DNA of 64,000 nucleotides from Anniella stebbinsi (GCA_029215795.1 JARDYH010000003.1:62844609-62908608), one strand, 5' to 3'; positions 34,201 to 45,153 are shown, numbered from the stretch's first letter. Numbers and translations: made by a program. Notes: a model not told the origin generated them from the letters alone.

Positions 34201-35082
34201 ACACAACCCACAGTTGTTCAAGTAACAACCCACAGTTGTTACAGGAACAACTGAGATGAACAACTCATTTGCGAGTTGTTGAGGGATTCAACAACTGACA
34301 AATGTGTTGTCCGAATTGGGGCGTTGTTGAAGCAACAACCATGAGTTGTTGAGCAAGGAAAATCAGAGAGCGGAGCGGCAAGAGAGGCAGAAAGCAGGCG
34401 GCCGCTCAAGCACGCTCGCAACAGAGACCCGGCTTCGCCGCCATAGCAACCAGGACGCCCGCCTCCCCCACCAGGCAGCCGGCATGGAGCTCAACAAGGG
34501 GCCTGCTCCTGCCAGCACTTATGCAGGGTGCCCAGCCAACCACCCAAACGGACAGGGAAGAGCACCAGAACAGAGCCATGGCCAAGGGGGGGAAGGGGAG
34601 ATGGAAGAAGCAACACCTGCAGGCACCCAGGAACAGGGGGTAGCCCCCCACCCCAACAGTGAGAACAACACCCCACCCAACGTAGACCCTCTCCGCAATG
34701 CCACCTCCACCCTTGCTTCACCCAGAAATACGAGGGATGGGGAAGCGGCGCCCAGAGCTCCCCCCCCATTCGCCCAAGACGATCTGACAGCAACCAACAG
34801 CCACGTACATCCCCAAGACGCATGAAACTGCATGGCAAAGGGCGCCCATGGGCACCAGCCAGCCACCTGCAGATGTGTTGGAAAACAGGCAGAGGTATGC
34901 ACAACAATCCCAAGGACAAGAAGTGGCCCCGGCCAGCAACGACAACAACGCCTACACACGGGGCACATCCAGAGGAAGCACAACATCCCACCAGCACCCA
35001 CCACCATACAAACACATGGGATGGGGGAAAGCAGCCCTGGGCACAGACAGCCAACACCTACGAAACACACATCCGCAGACAA

Positions 35083-37220
35083 CATGGAGCCAGAGGGAGA
35101 AGGAGGATGGGACAACATGGCCGAGGAGACCGGCTCACAAACCCCAGGAGAGGGGGGCAGCCAAGACCCCACGGAAAAACGTAGACTGAAGCAATGGTCC
35201 CATGCAGAGAACGGCCAATTCATAGAGCTCTGGGAGAGCCTGGAAGCCAGGAGGATCATGGCCACTGCCAGACACAATCAGCTCTACCCATGGCTCGCCA
35301 AGCAGATGCGGGAACGGGGACATGACCGCAATGGCAAGCAATGCAAGGACAAGCTGCACAGACTCAAGACAAAGTTCAAGGAGACCGTCGCCCACAATAA
35401 AAGGACCGGCACCCAGCCATGCACCATGCCCTTCTACGACAAACTGTCACGCCTGCTGTTGGAGCGCCACGACGTCATCCTGGGACACACGGCAGGCAGC
35501 GGGGTCACCACCAATGAGCCTCCGCGCACATGACAATGAGCAAGGCTGGACTAAGGGGCGCAATGGGAGGAGGCCCCCGATGCACGCAAACCAGAGCCAA
35601 CCCCACAGATGGACGCCCCACGCCCAACACCCCCCAAGAAGGCTCCGGCGGCAGCCCCTCCTCCCCCCAAGAAGGCTCCAGTGGCAGCCCCCCTCCCCCC
35701 AGGAAGGCTCCGGCGGCAGCCCCCCTCCCAACAGGAAGGCTCCGGCGGCAGTCCCCCCTCCCCCCAAGAAAGTCCTGAAGGCAACAGCCGTGGCATATCC
35801 TGCCAAGGCAAGGCCAATGAGCCATCCTGTGCCATCCAACAGCCCTTCGTTGCTGGCGAAGATGCCACCCACGCCGTCCAGGACTGCCAGCACCTCAAGG
35901 AGCATCACCCTGATGCTGGCATCTTCCAGCAGCAGCCCCATGGCCTTTCTACGCCTCATCTGTGCAGACATGCAGGTCAAGGACCGTTCACCCGAGCCCC
36001 TGGTGCCAGAGACTCAGCAGGATGAGGATGAGCCAGGGCCGTCGCACCCGAGGAAAACATGCGAAGGGGACTGTGGCAGTCACCGCAGGTCGGGTGCCAC
36101 GGCCAGTGCCTGCACCCCGTACGTGGCTGGGGTCTTCGACACATGCAGCTATGGTGCAGGGTTTCACTAGCAGCATCTTGGAAGCCGTGACGGAGTCGGG
36201 GCCGGTGTCACAGGAGGACCAGGTCGAAATGGAGCAGCTCGAGGAACAACAGGTGGGCGACGTGTTGGAACCAGAGCTGTCACCATCCAAGGAAGAGCTG
36301 CTAGACATTGACAGGCAGGCCACCGACAAAACCAACATGGAGATGGCGGCCATGGAGGAAGAGGCACCGTCAGATGGCGAGCTCGAGGCTGGGGAGGCTG
36401 TGCTAGAAGAGCAAATCGAGGGGCCTCCACAGCCGGAGGACGAGCCGATGGAGGGAGCTACCCCCCTAGAGGAGGAGCCACCACGGCCGAAGAAGCCCGT
36501 CCCCTGACCAACACGCAGAGGTGTGTCCGAATGCGCAACAGGCGCAGGGCAGACTAGCTGCAGGTGGCGAGGGAGTTGGTCACGGTCACGGTGACAACAG
36601 GAGAACGCATCCACGACCTGTTCACACACATGGCAGCTGAGGAGGAGGCCAGGCGCACCAAGGAGCGCGTCCTCACCGTGTGGGCTACACGCACAGCCAG
36701 TCAAGCCATGGAGGAGTGTGCCCAAGCCATACGGGAGGTAGGGAGGGACGTGCGTATAGGCCTTGAGCGCCATGTCACAGGGATGACCGAGGCCATGTCG
36801 GCCACCGATGCCATCATCGACTGAGGGATGCGTGAACACACAGCAGCCATCGACCGCCAAACCAAGGTGCTCAGGGAGCTAGCCCAATCATTCCAGGGCG
36901 CCTACCATGGGCCCCCGCAGCCCGCGCCCTACATGGGGCCGTACAGATACATGGCGTCGCCGCAGCAACAGCAGTATTTGCCCCCACCAATGGCCGCACC
37001 GTATCGGGCCCCATGTTCAGCATTGGCGGCAGCAGGTGCCACAGGGAAGGCAGGAGTGGCGGCCAGAGGGCAGGAGCAGCGGAGCATAGGCGGCCGCCCA
37101 AAGAGAGGCCGCGATATCCCACCAGACTCCGATGGAGAGGGGGAGGAGGAGGGGGAAGAGGCAGATGAGGACGAGGATGAGGAGGGGGCAGAAAGGCCCT
37201 TCCAGGGCGACATGGCCTAA
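35083..37220 (+). pseudogene. Harbinger Myb/SANT-like DNA-binding protein gene, broken
   Basis: First gene of the element. An N-terminal acidic segment starting MEPEGEGGWDNMAEE (35,083) precedes a trihelix/Myb-like domain: KRRLKQWSHAENGQFIELWE, then LYPWLAKQMRERGHDRNGKQ, CKDKLHRLKTKFKETVAHNK and MPFYDKLSRLLLERHDV, with the tryptophan and KC.DK..RLK pattern of Myb/SANT-like adaptors. This frame stops at 35,531-35,533. Coding-like sequence continues in other frames: a proline-rich segment (35,640-35,775), an acidic stretch (to 36,507), a helical segment from 36,564 with an in-frame TGA at 36,822-36,824, and a C-terminus with acidic DEDEDEEG and QQQ motifs ending 37,220. At least two frame changes and one stop imply loss of function, unless introns explain the shifts. 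An upstream frame (34,346-34,825) could be a leader or another exon. Confidence 0.7.
35637..35775 (+). repeat. Proline/alanine-coding tandem repeat
   Basis: About four to five diverged copies of an AAGGCTCCGGCGGCAGCCCC-containing 33-36 bp unit inside the Myb-like gene. Different frames give PPPPKKAP-type or Gly/Ser-rich runs, so frame slips here would be easy. Confidence 0.8.
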
Positions 37221-38097
37221 GGCACAGTCGTCCTACAGGTCCCTATACTCATCCACCATGGGACCATAGGGGAATGCAGTTGTAGGTTCACCCCCACCTC
37301 TATACGCGATAAGGCCCCCTCTGGCCGCTGCCTCCCTCGGGCCAGTCTAGATGCTCAAGGCTATGTCCATCGGCATGCCTATGCAACAATGTTGCACACG
37401 CTGGATGCCTTTCGTTCCCGGCCCTATCTCCCCCCATTGCAGCCAGATCCAGTTGAGATGGCAGCACCCTACAGGTCCCACAGGCACTGAGCAGGGTGCA
37501 TTGTTCGACACCGAAGGGCCCTTTGGCGTGGAGGTTAGTTACGGGGCTGCTGGGCAGGATGCAATGGTGTTGCTGTGGCCTCCGTGTCACTGATGGCGGC
37601 CCCCCCTCCTCTCCTCCCTTCTATTCTCGTCCCCCAGGGAAACTATGCGCCCTCCGCCGTGCCATCCACAGAAGGCATAGGTCCCAAAAGGCACGGCGTC
37701 TCCACGCTCTGGAGGTCGCCCTGGGAGAAGTCATACGTCGCTTAAGATGCCTGGAACGAAGCGTCCGGCGTCGCCAGCGTCCGATCCATGGCCAGCCGTA
37801 GCCTGTCCGCCAGCATGGAGGCTCACGCCCATCCCCCCTACCCGTAGAGTAGACCCGGCCTCCTGTGCCGATCCCCCCTCACGCACCCCACTCTGGCCGC
37901 TTCCTGTCACTCCCCTCTGTCTAGCAGGTGCGCTTCAGCCTAAACAAATCCTCCTGCCCTCCCATTCCCACGCTACTGTAGTTGGCGGTCCCACGTTCCT
38001 ATCCTCGCTCCACCTCCCTCCGCCCTCCTGCTCCGTCACACCCACCGCTCCTCCCATCCTGTCCGCCCCCCCCCCGGCCCAGCTGGCATTGGCGACT
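37221..38097 (+). other. Inter-gene region of the Harbinger element
   Basis: GC-rich sequence between the two Harbinger genes. Frames such as the arginine-rich one at about 37,625-37,801 (HRRHRSQKARRLHALEVALG) could be part of an N-terminal exon of the nuclease or the end of the Myb gene. I cannot decide. Confidence 0.4.
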
Positions 38098-39524
38098 ATG
38101 TCCCGGAGGGAGCTCGCAACGGCCTGCTTGCAAAGAGCGATCCAGGCGGCCACGCAGAACCACAGTGACGCCAACGAGGAGGACCTGTTTCGTGCCCGGC
38201 TGTGGCGGATAAGTGGGGCCATGCCCGTGATGCCAGTGTTTGAGACGGAGTCCTTCCACTGGTCCCTAGGAGCAACGGAGGCTGTGCCTTGTCTCCGAGC
38301 CGCCATCCTGCCCCTGGTTCATCCCCGTGGGGCACCCCCGATGATTGTGGAGCAGCTGGCCAAAGGCATGGCCAAGGGAGCCCTTCATCGCGCTTCCCCC
38401 TCTCAACGTTGGCCGAGCTACTCGCCGAGCATGAGACCGTCCATCGCTGGGTGCTCCCCCGGATGGATGCCATGTGGAATGAGATGCAGGATTGGGAGGA
38501 TTGGGACGACGAGCGCTTCCGTGGCAGCTTCTGCATGTCTCGCGCGACTTTCAAGGTGTTGATGGCCAAGGTGACTCCTGTCCTGCAGCGGGAATGTACA
38601 AATATGCGCAGAAGTATTCCAGTGTCTCGTCAGCTCAGCCTGACGCTGTACAAGCTGCTGTTCAATGTGGGCTACTTGCCACTGTCAACCGTCTTTGGAG
38701 TGGGTGTGTCTACCGCGTGCGAGATCTTCCATGAGACGGTGAGTGTGCTGAACAAGCTGTACCTGGCCGACATCATCCGGGTGGGGGACGAGAAGGAGAA
38801 CATGCATGGTTTCCATACCCTGGGCTTCCCATGGGCGGTGGGGGCGGTGGACTCTACCCATGTGTGCATCCTGGCCCCTCCTACCCATGGCGAGGAGTAC
38901 TACAACTGTAAGGATTTCTACAGCATGGTTCTGCAGGTGGTGGTAGATGACAAGGGCCGCTTCCTTGACATCTATGCAGGTGTATCTGGGCGGAGCCACG
39001 ACACAGCTGTCTTCTTGAACTCCCCCCTGGCTGCCAAGCTGGCATCGGGGCATTTCCTGAAGTCTGGCCCCGCTTGCGTGTGCGGGCATGCAGTGGGCCT
39101 GTTCCTCCTGGCCGACCAGGTGTACGCCCTGCAGCCGTGGCTGATGGCCCCATACTGCTACCCATGCACCAGCGTCCAGCGTAAATACAACTACTATCAT
39201 TGCCGTGCCCGCCTGCCTGTGGAGCGCTGGCGCTCCCTGTTCAGCTTGTTGGACTTGCAAGCCGACATCATTCCAGACGTGATGGTGTGCTGCTGCATCC
39301 TGCACAACTTCTGCGAGTCCCGTGGGGACGTGTTACTCGCCGAGCACCCCGACCTCCCCCGGGCGGTCGACGACGACGACGGCATCCCTGTGGATGGGTG
39401 GGACATCGAGCCTTTGCCGGGCCCCAAGAATCCCGTTGGGGAGCGCCACGCCCGTGTGGAGGCATTCCGGGTGCGTGAAAGCAACAGTGTCTGGATCTGG
39501 CTGCACTACCCCCACCCCGTGTGA
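38098..39524 (+). pseudogene. Harbinger DDE nuclease (transposase) gene, nearly intact
   Basis: Second gene of the element, encoding the endonuclease that cuts at the TIRs. An N-terminal part (MSRRELATACLQRAIQAAT, 38,098) is in a different frame from the main part; the switch is near 38,390 and may be an indel or an intron. The main frame, open to 39,524, contains RFRGSFCMSRATFKVL, an HTH-like SRQLSLTLYKLL region, then the DDE_Tnp_4-type core: GAVDSTHV (first Asp, 38,850-38,852), GVSGRSHDTAVF (HD pair), LLADQVYALQPWLM (third Asp box, usually G-D-x-G-Y-P) and ARLPVERW, with the Glu. Between VE and RWRSL about eight residues of the usual FG.LK segment appear missing. The C-terminus has VMVCCCILHNFCESRGD, the family's I.HN motif. 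AATAAA follows 245 bp downstream. Probably inactive or impaired. Confidence 0.85.
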
Positions 39525-39768
39525 GCGTCGACTGTGGAGTGCCATCTCTGGACTGGCATCCCTCCCTGGCATGCCACCCCTCTCCACCTCCTCCCCTTGG
39601 CACGTTCCGTGCTTAGCTCCCTGGGGGCGTGGCATCGGCCGTCCCCTCTTCACCGCTGTGCCTTCCAGCTGCCTCCTCCCTTCCCGGGGGCAACTGTCCT
39701 TTCCGTTAGCTCTGCCTTGGCATAGTGGTGCCCATGTGCCTTACTGCCCATGTCTGATCTTCCTGCTA

Positions 39769-39774
39769 AATAAA
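39769..39774 (+). promoter_or_regulatory. Polyadenylation signal for the Harbinger nuclease
   Basis: AATAAA in CTGCTAAATAAAGTTTCC, correctly placed downstream of the nuclease stop codon and inside the transposon. Confidence 0.65.
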
Positions 39775-40325
39775 GTTTCCTACGCCACCCCACTCTCGCC
39801 TTCATTCCTGTGTGTGCAGGTGGCTGCTCTGGGAGGGAGGTGGGAGGGGGGCTGGGGGAGGGGGGTGACCCTCGCAGATGGCAGGTCTCCCATATAGGGT
39901 GGGCAGGGGTGGCTCCCTGGGGTGTGGGTGCCAACGTTTGGGGAGCATTGCTGGTTGTTACTCTTGTATTGGTGCGGCCATTTCTCCTGGCTGCCTCTTC
40001 GCCCGAGGCTGTTGTGTTCCACCCACTGACTGAGGAAGCCAATGGGGTTTGGGAGGCGTGTCCTGCATCAGCTTCAATGGCAGCGCCCATGGTTTTTGGC
40101 CACAGTGCCTTCTGGGATACCTGCTGGAGGACTAACAGAGTTTGGTTGGCAGGGAAAATGGCGGCCGAGCTGTCTGTCAGAGCCGAGTTGTTGATCTGCA
40201 ACCGGGGTGGTAGCTGATTCCTTGCAGCCCCTGCTGCAGCGTGTTGTCTGTAGATTACCGCCCTTCTCAACAACCGTCAGTGGGTGGTCAACAACTGAGG
40301 CTCAGCATGTCATCCGAATTGAGCC
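39775..40325. other. 3' non-coding part of the Harbinger element
   Basis: Runs from the nuclease polyadenylation signal to the right TIR. The last 70 bp hold CAACAACCGTCAGTGGGTGG and GTCAACAACTGA, matching the ACAAC-rich subterminal repeats of the left end. Frames here are short and unconvincing. Confidence 0.6.
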
Positions 40326-40473
40326 AGTGAATCAATGGGAACTTGTTAAGTCCACACTTATCTAAGTTTCATTGCTTCATTGTGTTTGCTGTGGTGGGGA
40401 CTAGCAGTTGGACTGGTTATCTGATCTGTTTCTGTAATAGCCAGAAATGCAGAATGTGATACTGCTGGACCCA

Positions 40474-40865
40474 GGCCGAATCTACACGTCGTCCTCGATG
40501 CGCCCTCCCTGCACCACAAGCCACTTTGGAGTGCTGCACTTCATCTAGTGTGGTCCAAGCCTCGGAGGCTGTGCTTGCGCTCACGCCACTGCCGCCGCCC
40601 TTTCATCCCGGCCTTTCCCAGGGAGGGAGGAGGGAGAGTTGTAAATAAAAGCTAGCAATTGGAAATCCCTCTCCCAATCGCTGGCTTTTGTTTACAACCC
40701 TCCCCCCTCCCTCCTCGGGACCGGCCTGGATGAAAGGGTGGCGGCCACAGCAGTGCAGCTGCGGGCAGAGCCTCCGAGGCTTGAGCCACAATAGGCGGGG
40801 TGAAGCACTCCGAAGCGGCTTGTGGCGCAGGGAGGGTGCATCGAGGATGACGTGTAGATCCTGCC
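40474..40865. mobile_element. 392-bp MITE, TSD CCA, Harbinger-like ends
   Basis: Left GGCCGAATCTACACGTCGTC, right (reverse complement) GGCAGGATCTACACGTCATC, extending into CTCGATGC...CCTCCCTGC in both arms. CCA flanks at 40,471-40,473 and 40,866-40,868. GC-rich palindrome without coding capacity. It lies 146 bp from the autonomous Harbinger, and its terminus resembles that element's TIR (GGCTGAATTCGGACGAC). Confidence 0.75.
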
Positions 40866-40868
40866 CCA

Positions 40869-41745
40869 GAGTTCAGCCACCAGAAAATCTGAGTTTTTCT
40901 TTTAAAAAAGGATTCTAGCCTTTATGGCTGCAAAGATGTCATTGGAAGTGTGTCATAATGTCTGCTGAAATCTCAGCATTTGTATTCTTTGATGGTGATG
41001 TAACCCACTTTTGTTTTTGAGAGACATGTTTGTAAAATAAACATGGGAAGTGGTGATGTTGTAGTTCTGTCCCTTTCCCCCTTTTTCCAAGCTCTGACTG
41101 CATTTCACAACAGTAATGGTTTAGTTGTAGGATTCAGAGATGCTCAACGATATCATATTTTATTGACTTTTAGATTCTGGTTTACAGTTCAGTAAATCAG
41201 ACGTGTGACCAAGGTCACACACCCTTGGGGACGGTTATGTCAGGATGGGCACACATCTTTGGGGGCTGGACATGTTGGGGTGGGCACGCCTCCTTGAGGG
41301 TCGGCTATGATGTCCTCCTTTTTGGTTTCCAAAATATGGTCACCCTAGTTAAATGGAATTTACTCCCAAGTTTACCTTAAAAAATCCCTGGGGGCACCAC
41401 CTAATGAAATGTGCTACGCACGCTTATGGGAACGAGCAACTGTCAACTGAAAGATTAAGCACTTCCTTTTGTCCTATCCTTTTGTCTGGGCTAGGCCATG
41501 GGCAGCAGTTTGAGATGAATCAGGAGCTGAGAACAAGCCAATGGCAGAATAGAAACACCAAAGGACAAACCAGGAGGCAAGAGCAAGGAACAAGAGTTAG
41601 GACTCCAGAACAACCAAGGATACAGGAACATATCAGAACTCAGGAAACTTGTTGCTCAAGCATGGCTCAGCTGGAACAGGAGTATATAATGACCAGCTTG
41701 AGTGAGCAGAGTCAGTTTCAGACCTGAGAGTATATTACTGAAAGT
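40869..41745. other. Unrecognised, with a TAGGGTGACCATA-type right end at 41,320-41,349
   Basis: TTTTTGGTTTCCAAAATATG then GTCACCCTAG at 41,318-41,348 is the right terminus of the hAT family seen at 16,748-17,379. Three diverged repeats of CACACCCTTGGGGAC-type words precede it (about 41,200-41,310). The left end was not found. The rest is featureless. Confidence 0.45.
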
Positions 41746-42530
41746 AGAGATGTGAACTCCCAAAAATATCGTATTTTATTGTTATTGGAATTTCGGACCA
41801 AACAAATTATTGTCTAAAATAATATCATAGGTTAATCGTATCGTCTTCATGATAATTATTGGAAATTCGATATTTAATTTGCAGCCCCATTGTGCCCTAT
41901 AGAGCTGATTTATTTTAGAAAAAATGCCTATAACTTCTGTATTTTCAAAGTTGCATGCTTGAAACTTGGTCACAATGCTTATGGGGTATGCCTAAGTATG
42001 TGTATGAAATTTGAGATCGATCCCTCCACCCCTTGATTTTATATGAATTTATTAAAGAACGTTTAAGTTTTGACATGTCAAAAGTTGCACGATCATTCAA
42101 AAATTCATATAAAATACAGGGGTGGAGGGATTGATCTGAAATTTGGCACATATGTGTAGCAACATGTGCTAGACATGTGTATGAAATTTGAGATCGATCC
42201 CTCCAACCCTCGGTTTTATATGAATTTTTTAAAGATCCTACAACTTTTTGACAGGTCTGAATGAACGCACGTGGCGAGCTGTCATTCTGACCTGTCAGAA
42301 ATTAAACAATATTTAATAAATTCATATAAAATTGAAAGTTAGAGGGATCGATCTCAAATTTCATACACATACTTAGGCATATCCCCTAAGCACAGTGACC
42401 AAGTTTCAAGCCTCTAACATTTAAAATACAGAAGTTATAGGTTTATTTATATGGCGGTCCGATAATCTGATATAATCGGACTGAAAATTATCAGATTGGA
42501 TATTTATTGGAGGTTTTTCTATCGTATCCA
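41746..42530. mobile_element. Foldback non-autonomous element
   Basis: Long inverted repeat: GTATGAAATTTGAGATCGAT at about 42,000 pairs with ATCGATCTCAAATTTCATAC at about 42,345-42,365. Flanking CTATAACTTCTGTATTTT (left) matches AAATACAGAAGTTATAGG (right). A direct copy of the same phrase is at about 42,178-42,200. The left edge AGTAGAGATGTGAACTCCC resembles a decayed TAGGGATGTGCA terminus. Probably a diverged relative of the hAT family in this window. No TSD confirmed. Confidence 0.55.
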
Positions 42531-43204
42531 TGTTCAGTCAAAATAAAGAACATAGTGCAAAAAGGTATCTAACTGATTAAGCACTCCTCCCTTATGTTAG
42601 GCTGAGTTTCTTGCACACTCGATGTTGATCACATCTAACAGTAGGGTAGGCTACAGGGGTGGCTACAGGGCTACAGGGGTGGCTGCTCGCTCACTTCAGG
42701 TGGCAACTTGCCTCAGGCCAGGCCTGATCTGGTTTGGATAATACCTGAATCATCCAAACCCATTGATGCATCTCCACCTTTGCCATCCCCAGCAATCCAC
42801 ACCTTGATGGGCTATCCACATAAGGCTGTACACTTACAGGCCTAAATCCTGGAGTTGAATCCCAGATTCCCCTCAGCAGAACGAGCAGAAGGTCCCCCAA
42901 ATGAATCAGGGCTTGAACATGGATTACCACTTAAGTGAAGCAATACACATTAACAAATAGAGAGGACTCACCATGTCACCATTAAGCCCAGAGTCTAATA
43001 TTACCTAATTGCACCACTGTATGTGTTCAGTATTTTTCATAATTAAAATTAACGACATTGTTAATTAACATTAAGTTCATTGTGATAAAGAAAAAGTGAC
43101 AGTAGCAGAAATATGTGAAACTCAGGATTTATAATCTCCTGAAATATTTCTCAGCTTTGATAAACTTGGAATCAATCTCTCCCTCTCTCTCTCTCTTATC
43201 TATT
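42531..43204. other. No recognised feature
   Basis: Contains a short (CT)n run at about 43,179-43,195. Nothing else. Confidence 0.4.
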
Positions 43205-43552
43205 TATTAAACAACTAAAAAAAAATACATTTCTCTAGGTACTTTACAACAGCGACAAGCAACAGAAGCAACAACAATAATAATATCACATAATTAACAA
43301 TATAATCAAACAGGACAACACAGCATAAAATACAATATCAGGTATAAGAGATAAAACCAAATTGAAGGGACTAGGATAAGAAAACACAATAAATCTAAAA
43401 TATTTTTGAAAATACTTTTAAAAGCCTGAGACAATGTCTTAGCTTGGTGCTGGAAAAATAGCCATGTGCATCCCAGGGGAGCTTCCTTTGGGAGAGCATT
43501 ACAGAGCTGGGGGGCCAGCATTGAAAATGTCCTGTCTCTTTTTATTATTGTT
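43205..43552 (-). mobile_element. L2-like LINE 3' end, antisense
   Basis: On the minus strand: CCAGCTCTGTAATGCTCTCC (the family's LWN.LP region) followed by CTCAGGCTTTTAAAAGTATT, an AT-rich UTR and a GTTTAATAAATAGATAAGAG tail near 43,205. The giant hAT inserted just beyond it. Confidence 0.6.
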
Positions 43553-43560
43553 ATTATTAC

Positions 43561-44820
43561 TAGGGATGTGCACTGACCCCCCGGATCGGATCGGATAGCG
43601 GATCGGAATCGGACCTGGGGGGTCGGATCGGATCGGATCGGATCGTGTGTCGGATCGGATCGGATCCGATTCCGATCCGCGGATCGGATTTTCCGATCCG
43701 GATCGGACGCCATTTTGAATGCTTTTTCCTATAGCAAATTATTGTTTTACAAAAACGCCTATAACTTTTTCATTTTTAACGACAGAAGGATGAAACTTGG
43801 GCACATTGTACACTGGTTAGGGATAGGTATCTGTGAGAAATTTCAGAAAGATTGGTGCATGCAGTTTGTGGCAATTAATTTTTTAATAAATAACATGGAA
43901 TGCCTATAACTCGGTCATTTTTAAAGTTACACACATGAAACTTTGCCACATTGTAGGTGGAACCTTGGGACCCACGTGTGTGAAATCCCAGAACCGTGGG
44001 TGCTTGCCTGGTGTGGCAATGAATTTTTGAAAAATGGGTAGTAGTGGGGTAAATGCAGTTATGCCTCCCATGTTTTTATTTTTAAAGATACAAACAGGAC
44101 ACTTCGGCACATTACAGGGAACACTTCCCTTGATATGTGTGTAAAATTTCAGACAGCTAGCTCCAGGCATGTGTTGGCAATGAATTGTTGAAAATTGGGT
44201 AGCAGTGGGGTAAAATACAGTTTTGCCTCCCATTTTTTTATTTTCAAAGATACAAACGGGAAACTTTGGCACATTGCAGGGAACACTTCACTTCAAATGT
44301 GTGTGAAATTTCCGGAAGCTAGGTGCAACATTTTAGTGGGAAACGAACGTTTATTCATGGCATTTCACATGGGATTTATGGGTTGGTTTTAAGAGCTACA
44401 AACCTCTAACTCGCTCACATGGCACAGGACCTATGCCCGCTCAAACGCTGGAAATTTAACAAACTTTGGTGCAATGCTTTAGTGGGAAAACAAAGGTTTA
44501 TGCATGGCATTTCACATGGGATTTATGGGTTGGTTTTAAGAGCTACAAACCTCTAACTCGCTCACATGGCACAGGACCTATGCCCGCTCAAACGCTGGAA
44601 ATTTAACAAACTTTGGTGCAATGCTTTAGTGGGAAAACAAAGGTTTATGCATGGCATTTCACATGGGATTTATGGGTTGGTTTTAAGAGCTACAAACCTC
44701 TAACTCGCTCACATGGCACAGGACCTATGCCCGCTCAAACGCTGGAAATTTAACAAACTTTGGTGCAATGCTTTAGTGGGAAAACAAAGGTTAAACTTTA
44801 TTATTTTAAACCTTCAGGAA
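43561..44820 (+). repeat. Left long terminal inverted repeat of the hAT
   Basis: First about 150 bp are GGATCGGATC-type words. Then four diverged about 150-160 bp monomers follow, each with CCTATAACT/CCTCCCATTTTTTTATTTT, a GAAACTTTGGCACATTGCAG phrase and GTGTGAAATTTC; then three near-identical 147-bp units. It ends TTTAAACCTTCAGGAA. Confidence 0.9.
44340..44793 (+). repeat. 147-bp tandem units, three copies (left arm)
   Basis: CATTTCACATGGGATTTATG begins at 44,361, 44,508 and 44,655, a period of exactly 147 bp. The units are almost identical. Confidence 0.9.
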
Positions 44821-45153
44821 GGGGACATTGCCTGCCTGGTGTGGATTGGTAATGAGGGAAGAAAGTTTCACTTATTCATTTGTAAAATGTAAAGTGATTG
44901 TAAATTGCTTTAGGGACCCATACATTTACATGACAAGACAGGTGTTGGTTGCAGGAATGCTACCAAATGCACTAGTAGCTAATCCCAGGTAATAGCTATT
45001 CAGATCCTAGCTAATAGCTATTATTCAGATCCTAGCCTGGGAAGGGATCTTGCAGGATAAGTGATTGTTCTTTTCTTGTGTACTATGTAATTCTAAACCA
45101 GAAGGCTGCTTTGATGTAGAGCCAATCCACATGGTCTCTTGCAGCACCTAGTA
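44821..45153. other. Non-coding spacer of the hAT, left side
   Basis: Unique sequence between the left terminal repeat and the terminal exon of the module array, with a small direct repeat (TAGCTAATAGCTATT/ATTCAGATCCTAG) at about 44,977-45,037. Confidence 0.5.

Larger units (their letters stand above)
34114..40325 (+). mobile_element. Complete PIF/Harbinger transposon, 6.2 kb
   Basis: Left TIR GGCTGAATTCGGACGACACG and right TIR (reverse complement) GGCTCAATTCGGATGACATG continue to a shared CTGA, 24 bp with four mismatches. Flanking AGT at 34,111-34,113 and 40,326-40,328 is the 3-bp TSD. Joining the flanks restores a continuous older repeat reading GACACAGTGAATCAATGGGA, which supports the boundaries. 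The interior is far more GC-rich than its surroundings. It holds a Myb/SANT-like gene and a DDE nuclease gene on the plus strand, the two-protein architecture known for Harbinger, where the Myb-like protein binds and escorts the nuclease. Confidence 0.93.

Noticed and set aside
34519..35277. Minus-strand frame of 252 codons in the Harbinger element
   Set aside because: Antisense shadow of the GC-rich Myb-like gene; it recognises no domain and opposes both transposon genes.
35988..36860. Minus-strand frame of 290 codons
   Set aside because: Antisense shadow of the acidic region of the Myb-like gene; the serine-rich product is the complement of an acid- and alanine-rich sequence.
43600..43700. 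GGATCGG-rich stretch as an independent satellite
   Set aside because: It is found just inside the TIRs of every member of the hAT family here (6568, 23,704, 43,561, 55,183, 60,275), so it is subterminal transposon sequence.
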